NCBI RefSeq assembly: GCF_022496765.1
Contig: NZ_VANV01000006.1
Location: 177,616 to 241,615, forward strand
DNA from: Acidaminobacter sp. JC074
GTDB lineage: Bacteria; Bacillota; Clostridia; Peptostreptococcales; Acidaminobacteraceae
Length of the DNA stretch: 64,000 nt
Reading direction: 5' to 3'
The notes below the pieces were generated by a model. That model had not been told where the DNA came from and made no database searches. It worked only from the letters and a program-made list of their open reading frames with translations. The position numbers and the translations under genes are program-made. This document shows positions 30,296 to 39,943 of this stretch, piece by piece (the first letter of the stretch is position 1; each line of letters starts with the position of its first letter).

Positions 30296-31528
30296 ATGAA
30301 AAAGTTATTTAGTAAAAGGAATATGATTATTTTCGTAGCTCTTGTAATTCTTGGCGTTGGCGGTTATTTTGCCAATGACTTTGCTATGAGAGTTGAAGTT
30401 GATCTACATACAGTAGATGTAGGTAAGGTTGTAGAGTCATTTAATGAGGATGGTTACATTGAGGCTGTTAAAACTGCTGAAGTGCAGGCTGCAATTTCAG
30501 GGAATGTAGATGAACTTTTCGTAGAAATTGGAGACAAAATTTTAAAAGACGATGTCCTTCTCTTGTTCGATGATGATGTTTTGAATTTTCAAATAGAAGG
30601 CGTAGAAGCTGAGATTAAAGCTTTGGATTATCAACTATTAGAAGCCTCAAAACCAGCAGATCAAGAACGCATTAACAATGCTAATCTTGCAGCCGCTCAA
30701 GCCAGAGCAAACAGAGATAAGCTAAAAAAAGACTATGAAGACAATTTAGCACTTTATTCTTCAGGCAATCTAAGTAAAGTTGCTTTGGATTTAAGTGAGA
30801 AGCTGTACAATGATTCTGTTAAGGCTTATAGTATGGCCATTAATGAGTCTAAGCTTATCAACAAAGGCATTAGTGAAAATGTGACCTCACAATACGAAGC
30901 TTCAATTGATGCTCTATATGCCCAAAGAAAGATACTAGAAAGACAATTAGAAGATTATACAGTGGATTCACCTATGTCTGGTGTTGTTTTAGCCAGTCAT
31001 GTAAAGTCAGGCAACTATGTAATGGTAGGACAAGCTCTTTTTGACATAGCTGATTTGAGTGAACTTAAGCTGGTTTGTGAGATATTAGAAGATGATTACT
31101 CGACTATTAGTATGGATACACCAGTAATGCTTTTGGATACCAATACAGATGAAAGTTTTGAAGCTGTGATTTCAAAAATCTATCCTCGTTCAGAATCTGC
31201 AATATCTGACTTGGGTATCAAGCAAAACAGGGTGAAAATCGAAGTGAAACCAAAAGGTGACCTCGAAGGTTACATTGTTGGTCAATCTTTAGAACTTGAA
31301 TTTATTACGAAAGAAGAAACATCCTTAAGAGTGCCAATTGATGCCGTTTATAAATCAAAAGGCAAATACTTTGTATTTGTGGTTGAAAATGGCATGATTA
31401 CCTCTAAGGAAATTGAAGTTGGTATTGAGGGTGAAGATTATTACACCTTATTATCTGGTTTATCAGAGAATGATGAAATTGTAAAAGTCATTACCAATGA
31501 TCTAGAAGAAGGTCTAAAGATTAAGTAG
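30296..31528 (+). CDS. membrane fusion protein of an ABC efflux system (MacA-like)
   Basis: A 410-residue protein with one N-terminal membrane segment (about 9-27), a lipoyl-type hairpin split by a long coiled coil (about residues 95-205), and a beta-barrel domain near 235-330. It fits the periplasmic adaptor or HlyD family as found in Gram-positive bacteria, where it acts on the outer face of the membrane. It is followed directly by an ATPase and a FtsX-like permease, the MacAB layout. A TATAAT box is visible at about 30258. Substrate unknown; peptides, lipids or antibiotics are the usual cargo. Confidence 0.87.
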   Translation: MKKLFSKRNMIIFVALVILGVGGYFANDFAMRVEVDLHTVDVGKVVESFNEDGYIEAVKTAEVQAAISGNVDELFVEIGDKILKDDVLLLFDDDVLNFQIEGVEAEIKALDYQLLEASKPADQERINNANLAAAQARANRDKLKKDYEDNLALYSSGNLSKVALDLSEKLYNDSVKAYSMAINESKLINKGISENVTSQYEASIDALYAQRKILERQLEDYTVDSPMSGVVLASHVKSGNYVMVGQALFDIADLSELKLVCEILEDDYSTISMDTPVMLLDTNTDESFEAVISKIYPRSESAISDLGIKQNRVKIEVKPKGDLEGYIVGQSLELEFITKEETSLRVPIDAVYKSKGKYFVFVVENGMITSKEIEVGIEGEDYYTLLSGLSENDEIVKVITNDLEEGLKIK

Positions 31529-31534
31529 GTGGAT

Positions 31535-32236
31535 ATGAAAATAATAGAAACGGTTGATCTAAAAAAACAATATGAAATGGGTGAAGTATTTGTTAAGGCC
31601 TTGGATGGTGTGAGCTTTCATGTAAATGAAGGTGAGTTTGTTGTGATTTTAGGTCCATCTGGTTCTGGCAAATCGACATTATTAAATATAGTAGGTGGCA
31701 TGGATTCGCCAACTGAAGGTGATGTCATTTTCACAGATGAACACCTGAGTGGTTACAATGACAAACAGTTGACCAATTATAGAAGAACAGAGGTTGGCTT
31801 TGTCTTTCAGTTTTATAATCTCATGTCCAATTTAACAGCAAAAGAAAATGTGGAGCTTGCAACAGAAATCTGTGAGGATGCACTTGATATCGATAAGATT
31901 TTAGAAGATGTTGGATTGGCAGATAGAAAAGATCATTTTCCATCACAGATGTCTGGTGGTGAACAGCAGCGTGTTGCCATTGCTAGAGCAGTTGCTAAAA
32001 ATCCAAAAGTCTTATTATGTGATGAACCGACTGGTGCCTTAGACTTTAAGACAGGCATCACCATATTGGAACTTCTATCAAAGATAAACAAAACATACAA
32101 TAAAACAGTCGTTGTTATTACCCATAATGCTTCCATTGCTGAAATGGCAAATCGTGTTGTAAAAATGCGAAGTGGAAAAATTATTGAGAACTATATCAAC
32201 GATAAGCCAATATCACCTGAAAGGATTGAATGGTAA
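31535..32236 (+). CDS. ABC transporter ATP-binding protein (MacB/LolD type)
   Basis: A 233-residue ATPase. Walker A is GPSGSGKST, the signature SGGEQQR and Walker B VLLCDEPTGALD are intact, and the Q-loop is FVFQFYNLM. The sequence is typical of the LolD/MacB branch that powers FtsX-like permeases. ATG at 31535 is chosen because AGGTGG stands directly before it; a GTG 6 nt earlier is the alternative. Its stop overlaps the permease start (TAATG), so the adaptor, ATPase and permease form a coupled operon. Confidence 0.93.
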   Translation: MKIIETVDLKKQYEMGEVFVKALDGVSFHVNEGEFVVILGPSGSGKSTLLNIVGGMDSPTEGDVIFTDEHLSGYNDKQLTNYRRTEVGFVFQFYNLMSNLTAKENVELATEICEDALDIDKILEDVGLADRKDHFPSQMSGGEQQRVAIARAVAKNPKVLLCDEPTGALDFKTGITILELLSKINKTYNKTVVVITHNASIAEMANRVVKMRSGKIIENYINDKPISPERIEW

Positions 32237-34581
32237 TGCGTAAGTTAGATGTTAGACTTGTTAGGCATATGAGCCATTCTAAGGGACAATTTATTGCTCT
32301 TTCAATGGTGATTGTGTTAGGACTTATGATGTATGTAGCTATGAACTCTGCATATATCAATTTAAGTTCGTCTTTAGAATATCATTACGACCAGCATAAC
32401 TTTGCAGAAGTCTTTGCAGAAGTGATGAAAATAACGGAGTCAGACATAGAAGATTTAAGAGAGATTCCGGGTGTTGAAGCTGCTGAGGGGCGCTTGGTTT
32501 ATGATGTGCCTTTGAATGTAGGTAATGAAGAAAAGGTCAATGTTAGACTCGTATCTTCGTCTTATGGTGAAGACAGTATCAATAGCCTATATGCTTTGGA
32601 AGGTAGATCTGTTGTCAACTCAGATACAGAATGTCTTGTTGTGGAAAAGTTTGCTCTTGCTAGAAATATTCAGGTTGGAGATATCATTAGTCCGCATATA
32701 TCTGGTAGAGATTATGATTTGGAAGTTGTAGGTATTGTATCTTCTCCTGAATATGTTTACTTGATGGAAAATGACCAAACATTGCTACCAGCTGCTGAAA
32801 AGTTTGGCATCCTATTTACAACAGAATCATTTATCTCTGATGCCATTGGTGTTGGATCAAGTTATAATCAGGTTTTATTCATTCTAGAGAAAGATTTAAA
32901 TGTAGATGAGTATGTGAAAACGCTTGAAAAGAAACTAGATAAGTTCGGTGTTACTAGAATCTATGATCAAGATGATCAGTTGTCTAATAGAATGGTTCAT
33001 GAAGAGATGCGTGGCCTTGAGCAATCATCTTCTACTGTTCCGGTAATTTTCCTTGGTGTAGCAGCCTTTATAATGGGCGTTATGATTTCTAGAATGGTAA
33101 AAGGTGACCGTCTAGCAATTGGTATTTTAAAGTCTATGGGTTACTCTAACTCAGATGTGATTTTGCATTATACAAAGTTATCTGTAGTTGTAGGACTTTT
33201 AGGTGGTTCCTTAGGTGTGATATTAGGCTATTTGCTGTCAATGCAGTTTACTCAAATTTATATAGACTTCTTTTCAATTCCAACTTTAAGATTTGTATTT
33301 AGGCCAGAGCTTATTCTTTTGTCAGCGATACTTGTTTCAATTTTCTCGGTTGCAGCAGGCTTATGGGGTTCAAGAAAGTCTATGAAGATATCGCCAGCTG
33401 AATCCATGAGACCAGAGCCGCCAAAGACGGGTAAGAGGATTCTGTTAGAAAGAACATGGTTGTGGAAGCATATCAGTTTTTCAAACAAGATGGTTTTCAG
33501 GAATTTGTTTAGAAGTAAAAAACGTGCTTTCTTCATTGCTTTGGGTATTTCGTTAACTTTTGCCATTACCTTGATGCCCTTTTTCATGTTATCAGCATTT
33601 AATGATATGTTTGACACCATGTATGGTGAGTTTCAGACCATGGATTATGTTCTGAATTTCTCAAGTGGTGCTAATGAAGATATTATTTATGATTTACGAA
33701 ATACATTAGATATAGATGAGATTGAGGGTAAGCTTGAGTTCCCATTTGAGCTCCAGCATGAATGGAAAACCAAAGTCGTCAATATAGTAGGTGTAAAGGA
33801 AAATACACAATTCTTTAACTTCCAAGATGAAAATTTTAATCCAATATATTTAAAACCGGGTGATTTCTTTATGTCAGAGGGACTCGCCAATGTACTTGGC
33901 ATAAAAATCGGAGATTATTTGACTGTTTCGTCATTTATTCCTGACAGGGATGATATAGAAATAAAAGTCACAGGTATTGTCAAGCAAAATCTAGGAGCCA
34001 ATGGCTACATGATTTTAGATGATATGCAAGGTCTTTTGATGGATGATGACTACATCAATGGGGCATATATAGCCACTGACCAAAGTCTAAAAGATGAAGT
34101 AGAGAAATATAAAGTTGTTGCATCTATTCAAACGACACAGGATCTACAAGATACATTTAAAGAGTTTCTAGGTTTGATGATTATGATGTTGTCTATTATG
34201 ATTATGTTTGGTGGTATTTTAGGATTTGCAATTATCTATAACTCTGCTGTTATTGCTATCAATGAAAGACGATTGGAGTTTTCTTCATTAAGGGTAATGG
34301 GTTTTACAAAAAATGAAATATTTATAAGTCTTTTAAAAGAAAATATCATTAATGCTATTTTAGGGATTATTCTTGGTGTACCAATTGCAAGAGCAATGCT
34401 AGAGAGCTTATCTTCTACATTCTCGACAGAGTTGTATTCTTTTGATATCCTTTTAGAGCCTATGCATTATGGTTTAACTGCCATAACAGTTATTATATTT
34501 GTTATCATAGCTTTATTAGCAGCATACAGAAAGATTCATGGCCTTAACTTCATTGAAGCACTTAAGAATAGAATTACTTAG
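32236..34581 (+). CDS. FtsX-like ABC transporter permease
   Basis: A permease of about 781 residues with the duplicated FtsX arrangement: TM1 near residue 20, a large extracytoplasmic domain, three helices (about 275-385), a second TM1 and outer domain from about 425, and a final three helices ending at about 775. The helix pairs carry VLGLMMYVAMNS, GVMISRMVKG, GGSLGVILGYLLS and GFAIIYNSAVIAINERR, typical of the family. ATG at 32236 overlaps the ATPase stop; an in-frame ATG at 32230 is possible. It works with the preceding ATPase and adaptor. Confidence 0.92.
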   Translation: MRKLDVRLVRHMSHSKGQFIALSMVIVLGLMMYVAMNSAYINLSSSLEYHYDQHNFAEVFAEVMKITESDIEDLREIPGVEAAEGRLVYDVPLNVGNEEKVNVRLVSSSYGEDSINSLYALEGRSVVNSDTECLVVEKFALARNIQVGDIISPHISGRDYDLEVVGIVSSPEYVYLMENDQTLLPAAEKFGILFTTESFISDAIGVGSSYNQVLFILEKDLNVDEYVKTLEKKLDKFGVTRIYDQDDQLSNRMVHEEMRGLEQSSSTVPVIFLGVAAFIMGVMISRMVKGDRLAIGILKSMGYSNSDVILHYTKLSVVVGLLGGSLGVILGYLLSMQFTQIYIDFFSIPTLRFVFRPELILLSAILVSIFSVAAGLWGSRKSMKISPAESMRPEPPKTGKRILLERTWLWKHISFSNKMVFRNLFRSKKRAFFIALGISLTFAITLMPFFMLSAFNDMFDTMYGEFQTMDYVLNFSSGANEDIIYDLRNTLDIDEIEGKLEFPFELQHEWKTKVVNIVGVKENTQFFNFQDENFNPIYLKPGDFFMSEGLANVLGIKIGDYLTVSSFIPDRDDIEIKVTGIVKQNLGANGYMILDDMQGLLMDDDYINGAYIATDQSLKDEVEKYKVVASIQTTQDLQDTFKEFLGLMIMMLSIMIMFGGILGFAIIYNSAVIAINERRLEFSSLRVMGFTKNEIFISLLKENIINAILGIILGVPIARAMLESLSSTFSTELYSFDILLEPMHYGLTAITVIIFVIIALLAAYRKIHGLNFIEALKNRIT

Positions 34582-34606
34582 ACAGGATAGAAATATCCTG
34601 TTTTTT
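34582..34606 (+). terminator. rho-independent terminator
   Basis: ACAGGATA and TATCCTGT form an 8-bp perfect stem with loop GAAA, followed by five T. Confidence 0.88.
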
Positions 34607-34633
34607 CCTGTATGATAAAAATAAGGAGGCACT

Positions 34634-34990
34634 ATGAAAAACAACAAATTTAACTTATTCATAGGCTGTTTATTGCCTATATATATAGTCATTTTTGCAG
34701 CAACGATTCTTATGTTTACTTTCTCGGATGGTATGGATGAAAATGTTCTGCTTATGCTGGTGCCATTTCATATTTTCGTTATGTTTATCAGTATCTATCT
34801 CATTATCTTGTATGTGGTCTATTTTGATCAAAATAAGGCACTAACTGGCAATCAGAAAGGCATTTGGTTTGTTATTCATTTTGCTACATTTGGTCTATCC
34901 TATCCACTATTCTGGTGGCATCATCTTTCTAAATGGGAGACCATTACAGCCAAACACATTTTAAGGCATTTTGGAATTGTAAAAGACTAA
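34634..34990 (+). CDS. small membrane protein, unknown function
   Basis: A 118-residue protein with three hydrophobic segments (about 8-30, 38-62 and 74-93), aromatic-rich near the C-terminus (YPLFWWHHLSKW). No family recognised. AAGGAGG precedes the ATG. It lies 10 nt before the diguanylate cyclase gene, so the two are probably cotranscribed. Confidence 0.7.
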   Translation: MKNNKFNLFIGCLLPIYIVIFAATILMFTFSDGMDENVLLMLVPFHIFVMFISIYLIILYVVYFDQNKALTGNQKGIWFVIHFATFGLSYPLFWWHHLSKWETITAKHILRHFGIVKD

Positions 34991-34999
34991 GGAGAAGTT

Positions 35000-36127
35000 T
35001 TGGAAAAAATATTTAAATACGACATATCTATATATGCAATGGTCATCCTAGTGGTTTTATTGATTATTATTTGCAAACATTCTTATAGCTCTACAAGATC
35101 AAAAAAACTGTGTATAACTGTTGTAATAGCAACCTTTCTTGCAATGGCTGTAGAGATTCTGTCATGGTTATACAGTGGTGATATAAGTCCTTTTGGAAGA
35201 TCTATGAATAGGATATTTAATACGCTTTTATATATACAGTTTTCATTTCCTGCTGTTGCATGGACCTTATATTTTGAACATAAGGCTTTTGGTGAAAAGC
35301 AAAAGTCTAAAGCAATCATAGTAGGATTTTCAGGTGTTTTTCTTTTATCAACATTTCTAATTGTAATCAACCACTTTAATGGTATGATATTCATCATTAA
35401 CTCCATGAATTATTTTGAGAAAGGTCCTCAATCTTATCTGATGGAGATACTGGCTTATTGTCCACTAGTCCTATACATATTGTCGGTTGTTATAAGAAGA
35501 AAACAAGCCAATGAAAGAGTCTTAAAGACCATACTTTTGGTATGCATGATACCGATTACGGCATTTCTTATCCAGATGAGTCATCTAGGCTTAACCATCA
35601 TCTGGCCGTCGCTGACTCTAGTTATATTGGTCACCTATATCTTGTTTGAGACCGATGGTCTTCAAAAGGATGATTTAACTAATTTGTATACTAGAAGGCA
35701 TTTAGAGAAAAGGATAAGATTTTTACTTGAAAGAAAGTTATCATTTACCGTTATCATGATAGACCTTGATTCTTTTAAGAAGGTGAACGATACTTATGGT
35801 CATCCTATTGGTGACAAGGTGTTAACGGCCATGGCTTCTATCATACATGCTAATGTCAAAAGACATGATCAAGCTTTTAGAATCGGTGGAGATGAATTTT
35901 TCTTACTCATTGAAGGTGATGATGCTTCAGCAGGTGACAAGGTTGGACAGAGACTCAAAGACCAGGTTTGTCTTTACAACAATAAGAAGCTTCTACCTTG
36001 TGACATAAGTTTTACATATGGTGTTTATAATTACAAAGCGGCTGAAAACGTTACATATTCTGATATTATGATGAAGGTTGATCAAAAAATGTATGACAAT
36101 AAAAACTTGACGCCTGTAGAAATATGA
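35000..36127 (+). CDS. membrane diguanylate cyclase (GGDEF)
   Basis: A 375-residue protein with about seven membrane helices in the first 220 residues (7TMR-like input) followed by a GGDEF domain. The catalytic domain begins LTNLYTRRHLEKR and has IDLDSFKKVNDTYGH and RIGGDEFFLLIEG, so the active site is intact and c-di-GMP synthesis is expected. No RxxD inhibitory site is visible before GGDEF. The start is TTG, accepted because AAGGAG stands 8 nt upstream and the first helix follows directly. Two larger GGDEF-EAL proteins are at 47199 and 51287. Confidence 0.88.
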   Translation: MEKIFKYDISIYAMVILVVLLIIICKHSYSSTRSKKLCITVVIATFLAMAVEILSWLYSGDISPFGRSMNRIFNTLLYIQFSFPAVAWTLYFEHKAFGEKQKSKAIIVGFSGVFLLSTFLIVINHFNGMIFIINSMNYFEKGPQSYLMEILAYCPLVLYILSVVIRRKQANERVLKTILLVCMIPITAFLIQMSHLGLTIIWPSLTLVILVTYILFETDGLQKDDLTNLYTRRHLEKRIRFLLERKLSFTVIMIDLDSFKKVNDTYGHPIGDKVLTAMASIIHANVKRHDQAFRIGGDEFFLLIEGDDASAGDKVGQRLKDQVCLYNNKKLLPCDISFTYGVYNYKAAENVTYSDIMMKVDQKMYDNKNLTPVEI

Positions 36128-36129
36128 TG

Positions 36130-36431
36130 TAAACTGTTCAAAACCGATGAAAAGAAGAGTACAGATGATTTAGGCTTTAGAGAATAAGTGGTTGGTGAAA
36201 ACTTATGGAATAAACATTTGGAAGGACGTCTTGGAGGTGTTTGTGTGAATGTCTATTAGCACAAGCCGGATTCCCACGTTATAGGGACATAAGAGGATCT
36301 TTGATCAACTAGGATGGTACCGTGGATATTGCATTCATTCCTAACAGGAATGGATGTTTTTAGTTTTTTGAAGATTAAAAGAAAGGTGGCACCGCGAGCA
36401 ATCGCCCTTTCGTAACTTATGGAGGTGTAAA
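36130..36431 (+). promoter_or_regulatory. T-box leader of the aspartyl-tRNA synthetase gene, with two antiterminator elements
   Basis: Stem I features are present: AGTA near 36158, AGAGAA near 36179 and the distal-loop motif GTTGGTGAAAAC near 36190. GAC at 36225-36227, before CTTGGAGG, is the candidate Asp specifier. T-box sequence AGGATGGTACCGTGG at 36311-36325 precedes a clear terminator at 36332-36361 (11-bp stem with one G-T pair and a TTTTT tail). A second T-box core, AAGGTGGCACCGCG at 36383-36396, follows with a GAAAGG/CCTTTC stem but no T-run. Uncharged tRNA-Asp should block termination and raise aspS expression. Confidence 0.85.
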
Positions 36432-37694
36432 ATGAAAAGAACAATGATTGAAAGTATCAAACCAGGAAAAGTTAAGGTATGTGGTTGGATCCACAGAGTC
36501 AAGAAGTTAAAGGCTGTTGTCTTTTTAATCTTAAGAGACAAAACAGGTTTTATCCAAGTTGTCATGCGACCAGAAGACTATGAGGGACTTAAACTAGAAA
36601 GTGTGGTTTCTATTATAGGACAAGCTCTAGAAAGTCCTAATAAGTATGGTCTTTATGAAATTAGACTAGATAAGCTTCAAGTCTTATCAGAAAGTCAGGA
36701 CCTTCCGATTGCAGTGAATCAAAGTGAGTTAAATGTTAACCTTGACACTATTTTAAATCACCGCGTGTTAGCTTTAAGGCATGAAAAAGACCAGGCGATT
36801 TTTAAGATCCAGGCTCAGATAGCTCATGGATTCAGAAGCTTTTTAGAAAGCCATTTATTTACTGAAATCCATACACCCAAACTTGTTAAAGAAGGGGCTG
36901 AAGGTGGTGCTAATGTGTTTGAATTAGACTATTTCGGTCAGAAGGCCTATCTTGCACAAAGTCCCCAGTTTTACAAGCAGATGATGGTGATTGCAGGTCT
37001 TGAAAGAGTATATGAGATAGGTCCAGTCTTTAGAGCAGAATCTCATTCAACTATCAGACACTTAAACGAGTACACAAGCATGGATTTTGAGATGGGCTTT
37101 GTTGAGGACATTTCAGAACTTATGGCACTTGAAACGGAGCTTTTAAAATTTATTATCCATCAGGTAAATGTTACTTGTAAAAGAGAACTTGAAGTCTTGA
37201 ATACAAAACTGCCTAAAATTGAAAGTATTCCTTGCATGACTTTACAGGAGGCCATAGAAATACTGAATAAAGAGTACGGCAAACACCTTGAAGGTGACCT
37301 AGACCCTGAAGGAGAACTTCTGATTTATGAATACATTAAAGAAAAGACCGGTTCAGACTTTGTATTTCTAACCAATTATCCAAAGTACAAAAGACCTATG
37401 TACACCATGCCAAACGGCCAGTATACAAAGAGCTTTGACCTTTTGTTCAGAGGCTTAGAAATAACAACAGGTGGTTTAAGGATACACAATTTAAATATGC
37501 TAAAAGAATCTATGCTTGAAAAAGGACTTGAGCCTAAAGACTATGAATCTTATTTGGAAGCCTTTAAATATGGTGTACCACCCCATGGTGGATTGGCCAT
37601 TGGTTTAGAAAGGTTAACAGCCAAGCTATTAAACATAGAAAATATAAGAAGAACAACCTTGTTCCCAAGAGACAAACAAAGATTAACACCATAA
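36432..37694 (+). CDS. aspS: aspartyl-tRNA synthetase, archaeal-type
   Basis: A 420-residue class II synthetase of the archaeal/eukaryotic AspRS branch, which lacks the GAD insertion of the 590-residue bacterial enzyme. The OB-fold anticodon domain covers about 1-110. Motif 2 is FRAESHSTIRHLNEY, the flipping region near VEDISELM follows, and motif 3 is GGLAIGLERLTAKLL. Enzymes of this type are often non-discriminating and charge both tRNA-Asp and tRNA-Asn, with GatCAB completing Asn-tRNA. The T-box leader with a GAC candidate specifier and the GGAGGTG site before the ATG fit the call. Confidence 0.9.
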   Translation: MKRTMIESIKPGKVKVCGWIHRVKKLKAVVFLILRDKTGFIQVVMRPEDYEGLKLESVVSIIGQALESPNKYGLYEIRLDKLQVLSESQDLPIAVNQSELNVNLDTILNHRVLALRHEKDQAIFKIQAQIAHGFRSFLESHLFTEIHTPKLVKEGAEGGANVFELDYFGQKAYLAQSPQFYKQMMVIAGLERVYEIGPVFRAESHSTIRHLNEYTSMDFEMGFVEDISELMALETELLKFIIHQVNVTCKRELEVLNTKLPKIESIPCMTLQEAIEILNKEYGKHLEGDLDPEGELLIYEYIKEKTGSDFVFLTNYPKYKRPMYTMPNGQYTKSFDLLFRGLEITTGGLRIHNLNMLKESMLEKGLEPKDYESYLEAFKYGVPPHGGLAIGLERLTAKLLNIENIRRTTLFPRDKQRLTP

Positions 37695-37717
37695 GAGAGA
37701 TGCTCATGCATCTCTCT
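37694..37717. terminator. hairpin between convergent genes
   Basis: AGAGAGATGC and GCATCTCTCT form a 10-bp perfect stem with loop TCAT at the ends of aspS and the protease gene. T-runs are weak on both sides. Confidence 0.6.
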
Positions 37718-39803
37718 AATTAATTTCGCTTAAGTAGTCATTCAGTTCATGACCATCAATAATGATATCAGGAGTGATACCTATTTCAGATATATTTTGT
37801 TCTCTAACATTCCAGTAATGGCTGACGATGTAGTAGATGCGTTTGTTGATTCTATCTTCAAAAACATCTTGGCCAACCCCTTTGCCATAGGTGGTTTGTC
37901 CTATAATGGTTACGTCCTCTAAAAAAGTCCTTAAACCAAGTGCTAAAAGTTCAGAAGCAGAAACCGTATCTTCATTGACTAAGACATATATATGATTAAA
38001 TGAAACCATAGACTTGTCTGAGTAATAAGGATAGGAATAACCATCTTTATATATCATTTGACTGATCAAGAGATCAGGTAAAAGTACATTTAAAATGTTG
38101 TTGGCACTTTCAGTCGAACCACCAGTGTTGTCCCTTAAATCGAGTATGAGGTCTTTTGACTCTGGTGATTCAACTTGGTCAATTGCTTCTATGACATGGT
38201 GGTCAATATTATAATCAAACCTGTTAAACTTCATATAGATTTGATTGTCCTTGAGGTGAATGACTTCTAGTGGATTGTTAGAAGCATCCATCATATAATC
38301 GTAATCAATGTCTGTAAGAACAAAAGTATATGGATCATCTTCTGATTTAACAGATCTTATAAGCTCATGGATATCTTTATCTGTTACGGGATCCCTGTAG
38401 CTGTTAAAGGCTTCTTTGTTAAAGCTATATAGATAATTTCCGTCGAAATAGTCTTTAACTGTATCTAGCTTTGAACCTGTAAGTGATTCCAGTGATGATT
38501 TCATAGACAAGGATGATTCATCATAAGGATAGATCTTTAAATAATCATTTAAAGACTCAAGAGCCAGGTCGTACTCTCCATTGTAGTAATGGCAAAGTGC
38601 TATTATATAGATGGCTTCATAATCTTCAATAAGTCTAAAATATTTTTCAGCCGTTTCAATTGTTTCTTTGTAGTCATTTCTATAAAACTGTGACAACATA
38701 ATTTCATACAAAAGATCTGAGCTTTCAGGATAGGATGCTACTTGCTTCAAGCCGATGTCAATGGCTTTTTTATAACGCTGGGCATTTTTTAGACTGGCCA
38801 CAAGGTTGACAACAGGCGTGTCATCTTCTGCTTTTAAAAGTGCCTTTTGAAAATATCTAGAGGCTGCCATATAGTCTGTTTCAGATGCTAAAATATTGCC
38901 CATCAGATTATAACCTTCAAAGTCTTCTGGATAGTTATCAATGACTTTTTTAGCCACTTTCTTGCCTTGATCATAATCTTCTAAGTACTGATAACAGTAG
39001 CCTTTCCAGACCAGGTTATCAAAGTTTTCATCATGACTTTTAAAGGCATCTAATGCCTTTTGATATTCACCAAGTTTGAAGTAATAAACACCAAGATTGA
39101 GTGAGATATTGTATTCATCGGGAAAATCTTCAGCCAATTTTTCATAGTAGGCAACAACATTTTCTTCTTTATCAATTTGTTCTAATACCATGCCCTTTAA
39201 CTCATGTAGCTCGTAGTTGTTAGGAAAAGCCTTTATGGCTACTTCTGAAAAAGAAAGACCATCGATGTATTCACCGTAGGTTATCATACAGTCGAGTTTT
39301 GAAATATAGTAGTCAATGTCTCTTTGATACTTGATGGCTAAATCGTAGTTTTCTATGGCTAAGTCATATTGGTTGTTGTCTCTATATATAAGGGCTAAGC
39401 CATAATAAGCGTATGAGTTGCTTTTATCGGATAAGATGGCCTTATTATAGGCATGCTTTGCCTTGTCGTCATTAAATAATCCTAGATGTGCATTGCCTAG
39501 ATTAGAATAAGCAATGGAATAGTCCGGATTGATCTCAACAGCCATGTTAAGCACATCAATGGCCTCTGAATACTTTTCTAGTTCAATGTAAGTAAAGCCC
39601 AAGGTATTGTAAGCAATACTTGACTTAGGTGATTCCTTGATGGCTTCTTCAAGTATTAAAGTAGCATCGAAGTAATTGCCTTCGTTGATCAAACCTGTTG
39701 CTTCTTGAATCATCTTATTGTACTCATTACTGTATATTTCAATGTTTGAAGTTGAGCATGAAACTAAAAGCAGTGTTATTAATAATATAAATATTTTCTT
39801 CAT
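37716..39803 (-). CDS. TPR-containing S41 peptidase lipoprotein
   Basis: A 695-residue lipoprotein (lipobox VSC, Cys16). About twelve TPR-like repeats run from about residue 25 to 440, and an S41 (C-terminal processing) peptidase domain ends the protein. The catalytic dyad is visible: Ser615 in TVSASELLAL and Lys641 in YGKGVGQ, with LILDLRDNTGGS before them. No PDZ domain separates the two parts, so the TPR region probably recruits the substrate. It acts outside the membrane. The start at 39803 is preferred because GGGAGA lies upstream; the longer frame adds nine residues before the signal peptide. Confidence 0.88.
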   Translation of the reverse strand: MKKIFILLITLLLVSCSTSNIEIYSNEYNKMIQEATGLINEGNYFDATLILEEAIKESPKSSIAYNTLGFTYIELEKYSEAIDVLNMAVEINPDYSIAYSNLGNAHLGLFNDDKAKHAYNKAILSDKSNSYAYYGLALIYRDNNQYDLAIENYDLAIKYQRDIDYYISKLDCMITYGEYIDGLSFSEVAIKAFPNNYELHELKGMVLEQIDKEENVVAYYEKLAEDFPDEYNISLNLGVYYFKLGEYQKALDAFKSHDENFDNLVWKGYCYQYLEDYDQGKKVAKKVIDNYPEDFEGYNLMGNILASETDYMAASRYFQKALLKAEDDTPVVNLVASLKNAQRYKKAIDIGLKQVASYPESSDLLYEIMLSQFYRNDYKETIETAEKYFRLIEDYEAIYIIALCHYYNGEYDLALESLNDYLKIYPYDESSLSMKSSLESLTGSKLDTVKDYFDGNYLYSFNKEAFNSYRDPVTDKDIHELIRSVKSEDDPYTFVLTDIDYDYMMDASNNPLEVIHLKDNQIYMKFNRFDYNIDHHVIEAIDQVESPESKDLILDLRDNTGGSTESANNILNVLLPDLLISQMIYKDGYSYPYYSDKSMVSFNHIYVLVNEDTVSASELLALGLRTFLEDVTIIGQTTYGKGVGQDVFEDRINKRIYYIVSHYWNVREQNISEIGITPDIIIDGHELNDYLSEIN

Positions 39804-39943
39804 CATATTCTCCCATATGACACATTTTACCACAGAATGGCTTAGACTTTGTCCTTTTCTGTTATTTTTATATACCCTTTAATATGAAGAAATATGCTAT
39901 AATAATGACATGAAAATCTTAGAATGAAATGTATGGAGAAAAT

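Noticed and set aside
36332..36361. Independent small hairpin or attenuator unrelated to aspS
   Set aside because: Stem I, the T-box core and the downstream tRNA synthetase show that it is the T-box terminator.
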